Below are positions 41,658-50,669 of a stretch of 64,000 nucleotides of DNA, in pieces. The stretch is from Cupriavidus plantarum (GTDB lineage Bacteria; Pseudomonadota; Gammaproteobacteria; Burkholderiales; Burkholderiaceae). The notes under the pieces are model-generated. The model had not been told where the DNA came from. It made no database searches and was given only the letters and a program-made list of their open reading frames with translations. The stretch is from the NCBI RefSeq assembly GCF_905397285.1, contig NZ_CAJPUX010000002.1, forward strand, positions 1 to 64,000, read 5' to 3'. Position numbers and translations under genes: made by a program. Each line of letters opens with the position of its first letter. The stretch's first letter is position 1.

Positions 41658-42821
41658 ATGCACGACGCACCCCACATGTCGGCCTCTCCGTCCTCGCAAA
41701 CCGTTCCCGCCTCCTCCATGGATACTCCCGCCAAGGCCGCGCCCGCGCGGGCATCCGGTCGCCGGCGCTTTCTGATCGTCGCCGGCGTGATCGTGCTCGT
41801 CGCCGCCGCGATCTATGGCGTGCGCTGGTGGACCTACGGCCGCTTCATCGAAAGCACCGATGACGCCTATCTCCAGGCGGACAGCATGGCGGTGGCCCCG
41901 AAGGTGACGGGCTATGTCGCCGAGGTGTATGTCCGCGACAACCAGCAGGTGACGGTGGGCCAGCCGCTCGTCCGCCTCGACAATCGCCAGTACCAGGCCG
42001 CCTTCGACGAGGCGCAGGCCAACGTCAATTCGCGCCAGGCCGACGTTGCCCGCGCCGAGGCCGATCTCGCGCAGCAGAAGGCGCGCATCGCGCAGGCCGG
42101 CGCGCAGGTGGAGGGCGCGCGCGCCGATGCCACCTACGCGGCATCGCAGGTGGCGCGTTACGCGCCCCTCGTCAAGTCCGGTGCCGAAACCGAGGAGCGC
42201 AGCGCGGAACTGCGCAATGCGCAGACGCGCGCCGCCACCACGCTCCATGCCAATGAGGCGTCGCTGCGCGTCGAGCAGACCCAGATGACCACGCTGCAGG
42301 CGCGGCTGGAACAGGCGCGCGCGCAGCTGGAAGTGGCCGAGGCCAGCGCGCGGCAGGCCAAGCTGGACCTCGACGACACGGTTGTGCGCGCGACGCAGGC
42401 CGGCCGCGTCGGGGACCGCGGCGTGCGCGTGGGCCAGCTCGTGCAGCCCGGCACGCGCCTGCTGACGGTCGTGCCCGTGCAGGAGCTCTACCTCACCGCC
42501 AACTTCAAGGAAACGCAGGTCGGCCGCATGCGGGCGGGGCAAGCCGTGACGATCCACGTGGATGCGTTGCCGGGCGAGGACCTGCATGGCACCGTGGACA
42601 GCCTGTCGCCGGGCACCGGTTCGCAGTTCGCGCTGCTGCCGGCGCAGAACGCCACGGGCAACTTCACCAAGATCGTGCAACGCGTGCCCGTGCGCATCCA
42701 CGTCGACGTTCCGAACGAGGCGCGCCCCGTGCTCGTGCCGGGCCTCTCCGTCGTGGTCGATGTCGATACGCGCACGGAGGGCAAACGCGCGACCGCCGCT
42801 GCCGGAGCGACGCATGGCTGA
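41658..42821 (+). CDS. EmrA-like periplasmic adaptor of MFS efflux pump
   Basis: The 387-residue membrane-fusion protein has one transmembrane helix (about 35-55), the adaptor signature STDDAYLQADSMAVAPKVTG, a long alpha-helical hairpin (about 110-215), and the second lipoyl half and barrel with LYLTANFKETQVGRMRAGQ. The EmrA marker LLPAQNATGNFTKIVQRVP follows near residue 330. It connects the inner-membrane pump to the outer-membrane channel. The start is close to the predicted transcription start and lacks a clear Shine-Dalgarno; ATG at 41676 is the alternative. Its stop overlaps the emrB-like start by eight bases. Confidence 0.93.
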   Translation: MHDAPHMSASPSSQTVPASSMDTPAKAAPARASGRRRFLIVAGVIVLVAAAIYGVRWWTYGRFIESTDDAYLQADSMAVAPKVTGYVAEVYVRDNQQVTVGQPLVRLDNRQYQAAFDEAQANVNSRQADVARAEADLAQQKARIAQAGAQVEGARADATYAASQVARYAPLVKSGAETEERSAELRNAQTRAATTLHANEASLRVEQTQMTTLQARLEQARAQLEVAEASARQAKLDLDDTVVRATQAGRVGDRGVRVGQLVQPGTRLLTVVPVQELYLTANFKETQVGRMRAGQAVTIHVDALPGEDLHGTVDSLSPGTGSQFALLPAQNATGNFTKIVQRVPVRIHVDVPNEARPVLVPGLSVVVDVDTRTEGKRATAAAGATHG

Positions 42822-44397
42822 CGCCACCGCCGCGGCCACGCCGGGCCGGCAGCCCAACGCGAGCACGGGCGACTGGATCGCCGTCGCCGCGGGCTCGCTC
42901 GGCGCGCTGCTCGCCACGCTCGACATCTCCATCACGAACTCCGCGCTGCCCCAGATCCAGGGCCAGATCGGCGCGGCAGGGACGGAGGGCACGTGGGTTT
43001 CCACGGGTTACCTGATGGCGGAGATCGTGATCATTCCGCTGACCGCATGGCTCACGCGCGTATTCGGCCTGCGCCGGTTCCTGCTATGGAACGCGGTGCT
43101 GTTCACCGCGTTCTCCATCATGTGCGGGATGTCGCATTCGCTCACCGAGATGGTGGTCGGCCGTATCGGGCAGGGCTTTGCCGGCGGCGCGATGATCCCG
43201 ACCGCGCAGACCATCGTGCGGACGCGGCTACCACGGCATCAGATGCCCATCGGCATGTCGATGTTCGGCCTGATCGTGCTGCTCGGGCCGTTGCTCGGGC
43301 CCGTGGTCGGCGGCTGGCTGGCGGAGAACGCGAGCTGGCGCTGGTGTTTCTTCCTGAACCTGCCGATCACGTTGGTGCTCGTTCCGCTGCTGTACTTCGG
43401 TCTGCAGGCGGAAAAGCCGAATTACCGCACGTTCGTCAACGCGGACTGGCTCGGGATCATCGGGCTCGCGATCGGCCTCAGCTCGCTGACCGTCGTGCTC
43501 GAGGAAGGGCAACGCGAGCGCTGGTTCGAGTCGCACATGATCGTGTGGCTGTCGGTGATCTCGGCCGTCGGCATCGGCATGATGATGGTCGGTCAGTTCA
43601 CGGCGAAGCAGCCGATCGTACGGCTCCGGCTGTTGCTCAACCGTAGTTATGCGAGCGTGATCCTGATCGTCTCGACGGTCGGTGCCGGCCTCTATGGCGT
43701 GGCCTATCTGCTGCCGCAGTTCCTCTCGACCATCTCGGGCTACAACGCCGAGCAGGCCGGCGGCATCATGTTGCTCTCGGGCCTGCCCGCGTTCCTGATG
43801 ATGCCAGTCCTGCCGCGCCTGCTTGGCAAGGTGGACAGCCGCTGGCTGGTGATCACCGGCCTGGTGTTGTACTTCGCCAGCTGCATGCTCGATATCTCGC
43901 TGACGACGGACAGCGTCGGACACGACTTCGCGCTGTCGCAGATCCTGCGCGGCTTCGGCCAGATCCTCGCGATGATGCCGCTGAACCAGGCGTCGATGGC
44001 GGCCGTCGCCGCGGAGGAAGCGGGCGACGCGGCCGGGCTTTACAACATGGCGCGCAATCTCGGCGGCTCGATCGGCCTGGCGCTGCTCGGCACGCTGATC
44101 GACCGCCGCAACGCCTATCACGATGCCGTGATTCGCGAGTCCGTCACCGCGAACAGCACGATCGGGCAGGAACACATGGCGCAGAGCATCGGCGGCTTTA
44201 TCGCACAGCATGGCGATGCCGCGCACGCGAAGCTCCAGGCCATCGCGCAACTGTCGGGCGAAATTGCAAGGCAGGCCGCGGTGATGACGTTCTCCGAAAC
44301 CTTCTACGCCCTCGGCGTCGCGCTGCTGCTTTGCATCCCGCTGGCGCTCATGCTCAAGTCGCCCCGCGCCGGCGCACCTCTTTCTTCTGGCCACTGA
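42814..44397 (+). CDS. EmrB-like MFS drug efflux pump (DHA2)
   Basis: The 527-residue, 14-helix pump contains ALLATLDISITNSALPQIQG in helix 1 (about 32-52), STGYLMAEIVIIPLTAWL, and the motif-C-like segment LLGPLLGPVVGGWLAENASW. All are diagnostic for the EmrB/QacA family. It expels hydrophobic compounds using the proton gradient. Translation is coupled on both sides: an eight-base overlap with the adaptor and a one-base overlap (TGATG) with the outer-membrane gene. The complete, ordered set differs from the split arrangement at 13965-18173. Confidence 0.94.
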   Translation: MADATAAATPGRQPNASTGDWIAVAAGSLGALLATLDISITNSALPQIQGQIGAAGTEGTWVSTGYLMAEIVIIPLTAWLTRVFGLRRFLLWNAVLFTAFSIMCGMSHSLTEMVVGRIGQGFAGGAMIPTAQTIVRTRLPRHQMPIGMSMFGLIVLLGPLLGPVVGGWLAENASWRWCFFLNLPITLVLVPLLYFGLQAEKPNYRTFVNADWLGIIGLAIGLSSLTVVLEEGQRERWFESHMIVWLSVISAVGIGMMMVGQFTAKQPIVRLRLLLNRSYASVILIVSTVGAGLYGVAYLLPQFLSTISGYNAEQAGGIMLLSGLPAFLMMPVLPRLLGKVDSRWLVITGLVLYFASCMLDISLTTDSVGHDFALSQILRGFGQILAMMPLNQASMAAVAAEEAGDAAGLYNMARNLGGSIGLALLGTLIDRRNAYHDAVIRESVTANSTIGQEHMAQSIGGFIAQHGDAAHAKLQAIAQLSGEIARQAAVMTFSETFYALGVALLLCIPLALMLKSPRAGAPLSSGH

Positions 44398-45902
44398 TGC
44401 CGAAGCCGGTCCCAGACATGACACGTTCTTCTTTCGCCCTCAGCAAGCTGGCCGTTGCTACCGCCGCCGTGGCCGCCGTACTGGCCGCCGCAGGCTGCAC
44501 CGTCGGTCCGGACTACCACGGCGCGCCCGAAGTGGCCGGCAACGCGCTGGCCGCGCCCGCCTTCCCGCACGCGCCCGTGCGCACCACCACCGCGCCCGGC
44601 GTGGCCGATTGGTGGCACGCGTTAAACGACCCGCAGCTGGATGGCCTGATCGCCACGGCGTTGGCCAACAGCCCCGATATCCGCGCGGCGCAGGCCCGCG
44701 TCCGTCAGGCGCGTGCCGGCCTGCGCGGACGGCAAGCCAACCTGCTGCCGACGGCCAGCATCGATGCGGCGATGCTGCGCACCCGTTCTCCCGACCTGTC
44801 GGCGCTGACTTCGTCGCAATCGGGTGACGGCGGCTCGAGTTCCGGTGGCGGCGGTCGCGGCCCGCTCACGCTCTATATCGCCGGCTTCGACGCGAGCTGG
44901 GAACTCGACCTGTTCGGCGGCACCCGGCGCGCGGTGCAGGCGGCCTCGGCCGAGGCAGAGGCTTCATCGGAGGAACTTGCCGATGCGCACGTGCAGCTGG
45001 CCGCCGATGTGGCGCAGGCGTACGTCAATCTGCGCGAACAGCAGGCGAGCCTCGCCCACCTGCGCGCGTCGGAGAAGCTGGAAGCAGACATCCTCGACCT
45101 TACGGAGCAACGCCGCGCGCGTGGCGTGGCTTCGCAGCTGGAAGTGGAACGTTTGCTGACACAGCTGGAAAACACACGCGCGCGCATCGCGCCCGTGGAA
45201 GCCGCGATCGTCGAGGCAAGCGACCAGCTCGCGCAGCTTACCGGCCGTGGCCCCGGAACGCTCGACGCCGAGCTCACGGACGTGAAGCCGCTGCCGCAAT
45301 TGCCGGAAACCGTCGCCGTTGGCGATCCCGCCGCGTTGCTGAAGTCCCGCCCCGACATCCGCGCGGCGGAACGCCGGCTCGCCTCGCGTACCGCCCAGAT
45401 CGGCTCGGCCAAGGCCGACTGGTTCCCGAAGGTGTCGTTGCTGGGCTCGCTCGGCTATTCCGCCGCGGTGCCGGGCCACCTCGTTCGCAAGGACAACGCA
45501 ACATGGCTCACGCTGCCGCGCCTGCAATGGAACGTGCTCGACTTTGGCCGCGTGGCGGCCAATGTCGATAGCGCCGAAGCCGGCCGGGACGAGGCGCACG
45601 CCACTTACGAGAGCACGGTGCTCAAGGCGCTGCGCGATGCGGACATTGCGTTGTCGCGCTACGGTCACCAGCGGGAGAACGTCGTGACGCTGCGCCGCGT
45701 GGAAGCGTCGGCCGAGCGCGCCGCCACGCTGCAGCAGCAGCGCTATCGCGCCGGCACCGCGAGCATGCTCGAATGGCTCGACGTGGAACGCACGCGCGTG
45801 ATGGCGCAGCAGGACCGGATCTCCGGCGACGCGGGGCTGCTGCGCGACTACGTCTCGCTGCAGAAGTCGCTCGGGCTGGGCTGGACGCCCGCCGGCGGCT
45901 GA
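44397..45902 (+). CDS. NodT-type outer-membrane efflux lipoprotein
   Basis: The protein has about 501 residues, with a signal peptide ending at lipobox AAGC, then CTVGPDY, the most common start of mature NodT lipoproteins. Two outer-membrane efflux repeats follow, with WWHALNDPQLDGLIATALAN near residue 65 and SRPDIRAAERRLA near residue 320. It forms the exit duct of the emrA-emrB pump. The ATG at 44397 overlaps the emrB stop; a second ATG at 44418 (MTRSSF) is equally plausible for the signal peptide. It is convergent with the following hypothetical gene, three bases apart. Confidence 0.93.
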   Translation: MPKPVPDMTRSSFALSKLAVATAAVAAVLAAAGCTVGPDYHGAPEVAGNALAAPAFPHAPVRTTTAPGVADWWHALNDPQLDGLIATALANSPDIRAAQARVRQARAGLRGRQANLLPTASIDAAMLRTRSPDLSALTSSQSGDGGSSSGGGGRGPLTLYIAGFDASWELDLFGGTRRAVQAASAEAEASSEELADAHVQLAADVAQAYVNLREQQASLAHLRASEKLEADILDLTEQRRARGVASQLEVERLLTQLENTRARIAPVEAAIVEASDQLAQLTGRGPGTLDAELTDVKPLPQLPETVAVGDPAALLKSRPDIRAAERRLASRTAQIGSAKADWFPKVSLLGSLGYSAAVPGHLVRKDNATWLTLPRLQWNVLDFGRVAANVDSAEAGRDEAHATYESTVLKALRDADIALSRYGHQRENVVTLRRVEASAERAATLQQQRYRAGTASMLEWLDVERTRVMAQQDRISGDAGLLRDYVSLQKSLGLGWTPAGG

Positions 45903-45905
45903 TCG

Positions 45906-47129
45906 TCAGAGTTCGTCGTCGTTGCGCGGTCGTTCCGATGCGGGGGGCGCCGTGCTGGCGTCCTCGCAAACCTCACGGAAGCCATTGCGGTAAGCCCGAT
46001 CGGCTTCGGTAGTGTTCGATGCCGGCAGTGTCACCGTGGCATGTCGCTCCTGTTCGGCGAAATCGAGGTAAGCCTGGATCGCAAAACTGTCGAGGTCGAA
46101 CGTGCGCGACTGGCCCGGCAACGTCAGGGCATGAGCCGGGGCCAGCAGGATATCTTCGATGATCGAGTCCCTGACGTTTGACGGGCCATCGGGATCTTCG
46201 ATCGTCGTGGCGCGCAGGATGGCGAGGGTTTCGCCGTCGATCGACAGGCGCAGATAGACCTCGCTCGGATCCTGCAGCGGCACCTGTTCCCGCACCATGA
46301 AGGCATGCCAGCGGCTGGCGCGCGCCAGCGCGCGCACGGCCGCGGGATGCGTCTCGTCCGCGGCGGCGCGGGCATATTCGTCATGCCACGCGCTGGCCAC
46401 GGCGCGTAGCAGCCTCGAATCGCGATCGGCATCGCGGGCCTGCCATTCCTCCACGTGGTCCATTTCGAAATGCACGAGATCGAGTCGGATGCGCTCCAGC
46501 GGCATGCGATTTCCGGCCGCGTCGAGGGTGAACGGGTGGACGAGTGCCCTGTTGCGCCAGCCGGGGCTCGCGCAAAACTCTCGTGGCATGGGCGGGTTTG
46601 GGGGAACGACGTCGACCTGCAAGCCAGCTGCCACGGTGGCGGCATAGCGAAATGCCAGGTGAAGCGGATCTCGCCACGACGTGCCGGTGTCGCGCATATG
46701 ATCGCGGACCGTGTGCTCGAACTGGACAGCCCATGGACTGCCGATGTCGGCGGGCTGGCCGAGACCTACGCGTGTCAGGAGCGCATCGAACGCCGCGATA
46801 TCCCAAAGGTCGCTGGTCATCAGGCGGTACAGCGCGATCAGCAACTGCACGCGCACTACCGAGCAGAGCGGGGTATCCCGGCGCTCGCGGGCGCCAGCGC
46901 GGTGCATGCGCCAGGCGGATACGCGCGCGCAAGCGCGGGCGGCCGCGTAATCCGCCACGGGGTCCTGTCCGGGGCCGCCACACCGCGTGCCGAGCGTCCG
47001 TCTGTCCGTGCGGTCCGAAAGGCTTTGCAGACAGGCCACGACGCGATGCCGGCGCGCATCGGGAGCGATATTGGGCGTCGCGGCGGGCTGGGCCAGGGCG
47101 TTGGCAAGCATCAGCATGAGAATGTCCAT
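45906..47129 (-). CDS. Hypothetical protein, about 407 residues
   Basis: The start is placed at MDILMLMLANALAQP, whose short hydrophobic stretch could be a weak signal peptide. The remainder is mostly soluble, with no repeat or recognised domain. Notable segments are LIALYRLMTSDLWDIAAFDA in the N-terminal half and EDILLAPAHALTLPGQ in the C-terminal half. Acidic residues are abundant toward the end. I do not recognise the family and assign no function. It is alone on its strand, between the efflux operon and MscS, with the CCAATTG repeats in its upstream region. Confidence 0.7.
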   Translation of the reverse strand: MDILMLMLANALAQPAATPNIAPDARRHRVVACLQSLSDRTDRRTLGTRCGGPGQDPVADYAAARACARVSAWRMHRAGARERRDTPLCSVVRVQLLIALYRLMTSDLWDIAAFDALLTRVGLGQPADIGSPWAVQFEHTVRDHMRDTGTSWRDPLHLAFRYAATVAAGLQVDVVPPNPPMPREFCASPGWRNRALVHPFTLDAAGNRMPLERIRLDLVHFEMDHVEEWQARDADRDSRLLRAVASAWHDEYARAAADETHPAAVRALARASRWHAFMVREQVPLQDPSEVYLRLSIDGETLAILRATTIEDPDGPSNVRDSIIEDILLAPAHALTLPGQSRTFDLDSFAIQAYLDFAEQERHATVTLPASNTTEADRAYRNGFREVCEDASTAPPASERPRNDDEL

Positions 47130-47206
47130 CGGCGGGTGCGAAGTATCGCGATGTCGAAGAGACCGACGGTACGACGGCTGTAGCGACGGGCTCAATCGCC
47201 GTCGCG

Positions 47207-47241
47207 CCAATTGCTCATTACCAATTGCCAATTGCCAATTG
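47207..47241. repeat. CCAATTG short tandem repeats upstream of mscS-like gene
   Basis: Three head-to-tail copies of the 7-mer CCAATTG occupy 47221-47241 and a fourth lies at 47207-47213. Each contains the palindrome CAATTG. They fall in the 165-base region between two divergent genes, so copy-number change could alter promoter spacing. No protein-binding role is known. Confidence 0.85.
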
Positions 47242-47294
47242 CGCCGTCGCGGCGGGAGTAAACTGCGGGGCACTCTCACCGCCTCCGGTTATCT

Positions 47295-48143
47295 ATGCAT
47301 TTCAACGCGAACGACAGCATTCTGGTCAATATCGTGGCGAGCGCGCTCATCGTGCTGGTCGGCACGCTTATCATGAAGCTCGTCAACCGCTTCTTCCAGG
47401 CACGGCTACAGGCGGACAACCGTGGCAGTTATCGAGCGTGGACCGTTGCCACACGGAACCTCGTGGCGGCCATCGTGTTCATGCTGCTGCTCGGTATCTG
47501 GGTATCCGAGCTCAAGAGCGTGGCCATTTCTCTGGCGGCGTTCGCGGCTGCCATGCTGCTGGTCGGCAAGGAACTCGTGATGTGTTTCCTGGGCGCGTTC
47601 ATGCGCATGGTCTCGCGCCCGTTCCAGCTCGGCGATCTGGTCGAGATCGGGCCGCACGCGGGCGAAGTCATCGACATGGACGTGCTGTCCACGACGCTTG
47701 TCGAGGTCGCCCCCGCCCGCCAGTACACAGGGTTCACGGTGCAGGTGCCCAACAGCATGTTGCTCACCACTGCCGTGCGCAACCACTCGAAGGCTGGCGG
47801 TTACGCCCTCGACATGGTGCGCATTCCCCTGCCGCTCGGCGTCGATCCCGATGCGGTGGAGGCGGATCTGCTCGTCGCCGCGCGCGAGGCCTGCGCCGCT
47901 TTCATGGACGAGGCGGGCAGGGAACTGCGGCGCTACGGCGACATGCGGTTTGTCGACCTGTCGCAGTTCGAGCCGCGCGTGGTGTTCGACCCCGTCGATG
48001 CGGCCCGCTACGACGCCGTGGTCAGGTTTCCGGTGCCCATCGGCTCCCGCCTTCCCGTCGCGCAGAAGATTGTTCGTGCTTACTATCGCCGCAGCGCGCG
48101 AGCGATCGAAGTGTCAGAAACGCGCGTGTCAGACGCTGGATGA
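47295..48143 (+). CDS. MscS family mechanosensitive ion channel
   Basis: The protein has 282 residues. Three transmembrane segments cover about residues 8-95, with the pore-lining helix near SLAAFAAAMLLVGKELVMCF. The MscS beta-domain follows (RPFQLGDLVEIGPHAGEVIDMDVLST, then VQVPNSMLLT), and then the alpha/beta C-terminal domain. It opens under membrane tension to release solutes during hypo-osmotic shock. The TM3 glycine/alanine pattern is less regular than in E. coli MscS. It is divergent from the hypothetical gene and followed by the phospholipase-like gene after 93 bases. Confidence 0.9.
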   Translation: MHFNANDSILVNIVASALIVLVGTLIMKLVNRFFQARLQADNRGSYRAWTVATRNLVAAIVFMLLLGIWVSELKSVAISLAAFAAAMLLVGKELVMCFLGAFMRMVSRPFQLGDLVEIGPHAGEVIDMDVLSTTLVEVAPARQYTGFTVQVPNSMLLTTAVRNHSKAGGYALDMVRIPLPLGVDPDAVEADLLVAAREACAAFMDEAGRELRRYGDMRFVDLSQFEPRVVFDPVDAARYDAVVRFPVPIGSRLPVAQKIVRAYYRRSARAIEVSETRVSDAG

Positions 48144-48236
48144 TTCCCCAAAGTCACGTCCCGGTGTAGTGTTCGATTAGCCGCGCCGAGAATCGCGGCC
48201 CGCTGGTGGGTCAAACGATGGCGAGGGGAGCGCATC

Positions 48237-49814
48237 ATGGCGTCTGGGTTCTGGGGTCGGTCGTGGACCGCGGCATTGCTGGCGGCGGCGGTACTGGCGG
48301 GCTGTTCGAGCCTGCCGCCCAACGAGGGCCGGCCACAGACCGTCGCCATCTCGGACACCGCCGATACCGCGCTCGGCAAGGCGCTGGCCCCGCGGCTGGC
48401 CCGCACGCCGGGACAGTCTCTCTTCTACCCTTTGGGTACCGGACCCGATGCCCTGGCCGCGCGTCTTGCGCTCGCCCGGGCCGCGACCAGGTCGCTCGAT
48501 CTCCAGTACTACATCTTCGACGCGGACCATACCGGCAAGGCGCTGATCGGCGACATCATCGATGCCGCAGACCGCGGCGTGCGCGTGCGCATCCTCGTGG
48601 ACGACCTCCATACCGACAAGTCGGACAAGGTCTGGGCCGCGGTGGATTCGCATCCCAACATCGAGGTCCGTCTGTTCAATCCGTTCGCCCAGCGCGGCGG
48701 GCGATGGCTCCAGCTGCTCGCCGATTACAGCCGGCTCAACCGCCGCATGCACAACAAGCAGATGACGATCGACAACCTCGTGACGATCGTCGGCGGCCGC
48801 AACATCGGCGATGCCTATTTCTCGGCGCGCCCCGATGTCGATTTCTCCGACCTCGACGTGATGGTCGCCGGTCCGGTGGTGCCGGCCGTCTCGGCGACCT
48901 TCGACCAGTACTGGAACGACCAGAGCGCCTATGCGGTAGCGACCCTCGTGCCGGAAGGCAAGGAGGCGCCCGCCGAAATGCGCGCCATGCGGAAGCAGAT
49001 TCAGGAAGAGGGCGAGGCCGCGAAGGCCAGCCCGTACGTGCAGGAACTGCTGGACTCGGGCCTGGCCAAGGGCATCGAGGCGGGCCGGCTGCCCGGGTAC
49101 GTCGGCGGCGCAACGGTCATTGCCGACCGTCCCGAGAAGATCAGGGAAGATCCCGACGATTCGTCGTCGCATGGCGGGCCCCAACTGCGCAAGCTGCTCG
49201 AGCAGGCGAAGACGGACCTCGTGCTGGTGTCGCCGTACTTCGTGCCGAACGACGACGGCATCGAGTGGTTCAAGGCGCAAATCGGGCGCGGCGTGCATAT
49301 CCGCGTGCTTACCAACTCCTTCGAGGCGACCGACGTGGCCGCCGTGCATGCCGGATACGCGCCCTGGCGCAAGAAGCTCCTGCGCGCGGGCGTGGAGCTC
49401 TACGAGCTCAAGGCGACCGCGTTCGGCGACCTGACGCGCACGACCAAGAAGCCGCGCATGTTCGCGTCCTCGCGCGCGAGCCTGCATGCCAAGGCCTATA
49501 TGGTCGATCGTCAGCGCCTGTACATCGGCTCCCTGAACCTCGACCCGCGTTCGATCCGGATCAACACCGAGATGGGCGTAGTGCTCGACAGTCCCACGCT
49601 GAGCCAGCGCTTTGCCGACAACATGGACAAGACGCTGCTGGATGTGTCTTACAAGGTCGATCTGAGGAAGGACGAGAACGGCGGCGAGACGCTCACGTGG
49701 ACGACGCGCGAGCAGGGCAAGCTGGTGACCGTGGACAAGGAACCGGGCATGAGCACGTTCCAGCATATCGGCATCAACCTGCTGCGTCTCCTTCCGATCG
49801 AGGACGAGTTGTAA
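48237..49814 (+). CDS. Phospholipase D/cardiolipin-synthase-like lipoprotein
   Basis: The 525-residue protein carries a lipobox LAGC (cysteine 23). Two HKD motifs are complete: H172-x-K174-x4-D179 in MHNKQMTIDN with GGRN after it, and H417-x-K419-x4-D424 in LHAKAYMVDR with GSLN after it. This is the ClsC/YmdC-like, lipid-anchored branch of the phospholipase D superfamily. Such enzymes transfer phosphatidyl groups or hydrolyse phospholipids at the membrane. The stop abuts the convergent RcsB-like gene. Activity is likely, because both catalytic motifs are intact. Confidence 0.92.
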   Translation: MASGFWGRSWTAALLAAAVLAGCSSLPPNEGRPQTVAISDTADTALGKALAPRLARTPGQSLFYPLGTGPDALAARLALARAATRSLDLQYYIFDADHTGKALIGDIIDAADRGVRVRILVDDLHTDKSDKVWAAVDSHPNIEVRLFNPFAQRGGRWLQLLADYSRLNRRMHNKQMTIDNLVTIVGGRNIGDAYFSARPDVDFSDLDVMVAGPVVPAVSATFDQYWNDQSAYAVATLVPEGKEAPAEMRAMRKQIQEEGEAAKASPYVQELLDSGLAKGIEAGRLPGYVGGATVIADRPEKIREDPDDSSSHGGPQLRKLLEQAKTDLVLVSPYFVPNDDGIEWFKAQIGRGVHIRVLTNSFEATDVAAVHAGYAPWRKKLLRAGVELYELKATAFGDLTRTTKKPRMFASSRASLHAKAYMVDRQRLYIGSLNLDPRSIRINTEMGVVLDSPTLSQRFADNMDKTLLDVSYKVDLRKDENGGETLTWTTREQGKLVTVDKEPGMSTFQHIGINLLRLLPIEDEL

Positions 49815-50459
49815 TCATTCCGCGCCGCCGAGCAGGCCGTTGGCCTTGGCGTATTCATACAGCTCGTAGTCGTTGGTGAGCCCGAGCTTCTTCATCGCGA
49901 CGCTCTTCTGCGCGCTGATGGTCTTGGCGCTGCGGTTGGCCGCGCGCGCGATCTCCACGAGCGGGATGCCCTGCGCGCAACGGCGCAACACCTCCAGTTC
50001 GCGCCGGCTCAGGCGCGGGCCCGGTTCGGGCCGGTCTGAATGGGCGAGAGACAGCATCGATTGCACGCGCGGCGTGACGTAATGCTGCCCGCGAAAGGCC
50101 GCGCGGATGGCCGGAAACAACTGCTCCACCTCATCGGACTTGTTGACGATCGACGACACGCCGATCTTCCAGATATTGCGGATGAGCGCGGCATTGTCGA
50201 GCATCGTCATGACAACGATGCGCGTGGTCGGATATCGGCGGCGCAGCATCTGGAGCATGGGCAGTCCGTCGCCGAACTTGCCGCCCGGCATCGCATAGTC
50301 CGTCACGATGACGTCGCACGGCGTGGTGTCGAGCAGCGCGACCAGCGCGGTGGAGTTAGCGGCGTGGCCGACGATCTCGACACCGTTGCCTTGCGAGAGC
50401 GCTCTGCAAATGCCATCCAGCACCACCGGATGGTCGTCGGCGACGAGGACCTTGATCAT
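49815..50459 (-). CDS. RcsB-like response regulator
   Basis: The 214-residue protein has a receiver with DDH (8-10), phospho-aspartate D54 in IVTDYAMPGGKFGDGLPML, and a LuxR-type helix-turn-helix (LSRRELEVLRRCAQGIPLVE, then NRSAKTISAQKSVAMKKLGL). The insertion MPGGKFGDG after the phosphosite and the KTISAQKS recognition region are distinctive of RcsB rather than FixJ. No RcsC/RcsD relay proteins are nearby. The next gene upstream on the strand is fliR, 210 bases away. An Rcs-box-like palindrome lies 74 bases before the start, suggesting autoregulation or control over surrounding genes. Confidence 0.85.
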   Translation of the reverse strand: MIKVLVADDHPVVLDGICRALSQGNGVEIVGHAANSTALVALLDTTPCDVIVTDYAMPGGKFGDGLPMLQMLRRRYPTTRIVVMTMLDNAALIRNIWKIGVSSIVNKSDEVEQLFPAIRAAFRGQHYVTPRVQSMLSLAHSDRPEPGPRLSRRELEVLRRCAQGIPLVEIARAANRSAKTISAQKSVAMKKLGLTNDYELYEYAKANGLLGGAE

Positions 50460-50532
50460 GACGTATTTCTGGCGCAGCAAAATGGGGAGACAAGCGGGGG
50501 GTGACAAGCCAGGTGGCGAGCGGCCCCAATCA

Positions 50533-50546
50533 TAGGATTTCTCCTA
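50533..50546. promoter_or_regulatory. Rcs-box-like palindrome
   Basis: TAGGATTTCTCCTA has perfect five-base arms (TAGGA/TCCTA) and a four-base centre. It matches the enterobacterial RcsAB box TAAGAATATTCCTA, quoted from memory, at 10 of 14 positions including most conserved outer bases. It lies between fliR and the RcsB-like gene. Confidence 0.45.
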
Positions 50547-50629
50547 GGAAACTAAGCTAGGCCTTTGCTTAAATCCTTAAATCGCTTGGTGATACTAAAG
50601 AAACGGCGGTCCTGCGGGGGGAGACTCCG

Positions 50630-50650
50630 CGCACGCAGATTCTGCGTGCG
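50630..50650. terminator. Hairpin after fliR
   Basis: CGCACGCAG and CTGCGTGCG form a perfect nine-base-pair stem with a three-base loop, 20 bases past the fliR stop. No T-run follows on the minus strand, so it may protect the transcript end or act with Rho rather than as an intrinsic terminator. Confidence 0.5.
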
Positions 50651-50669
50651 TACGCGGGGGGGAGGTCTG

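Noticed and set aside
50630-50650. Hairpin as an intrinsic terminator of fliR
   Set aside because: The stem is strong but no T-run follows on the transcribed strand, so only a weaker role is claimed.
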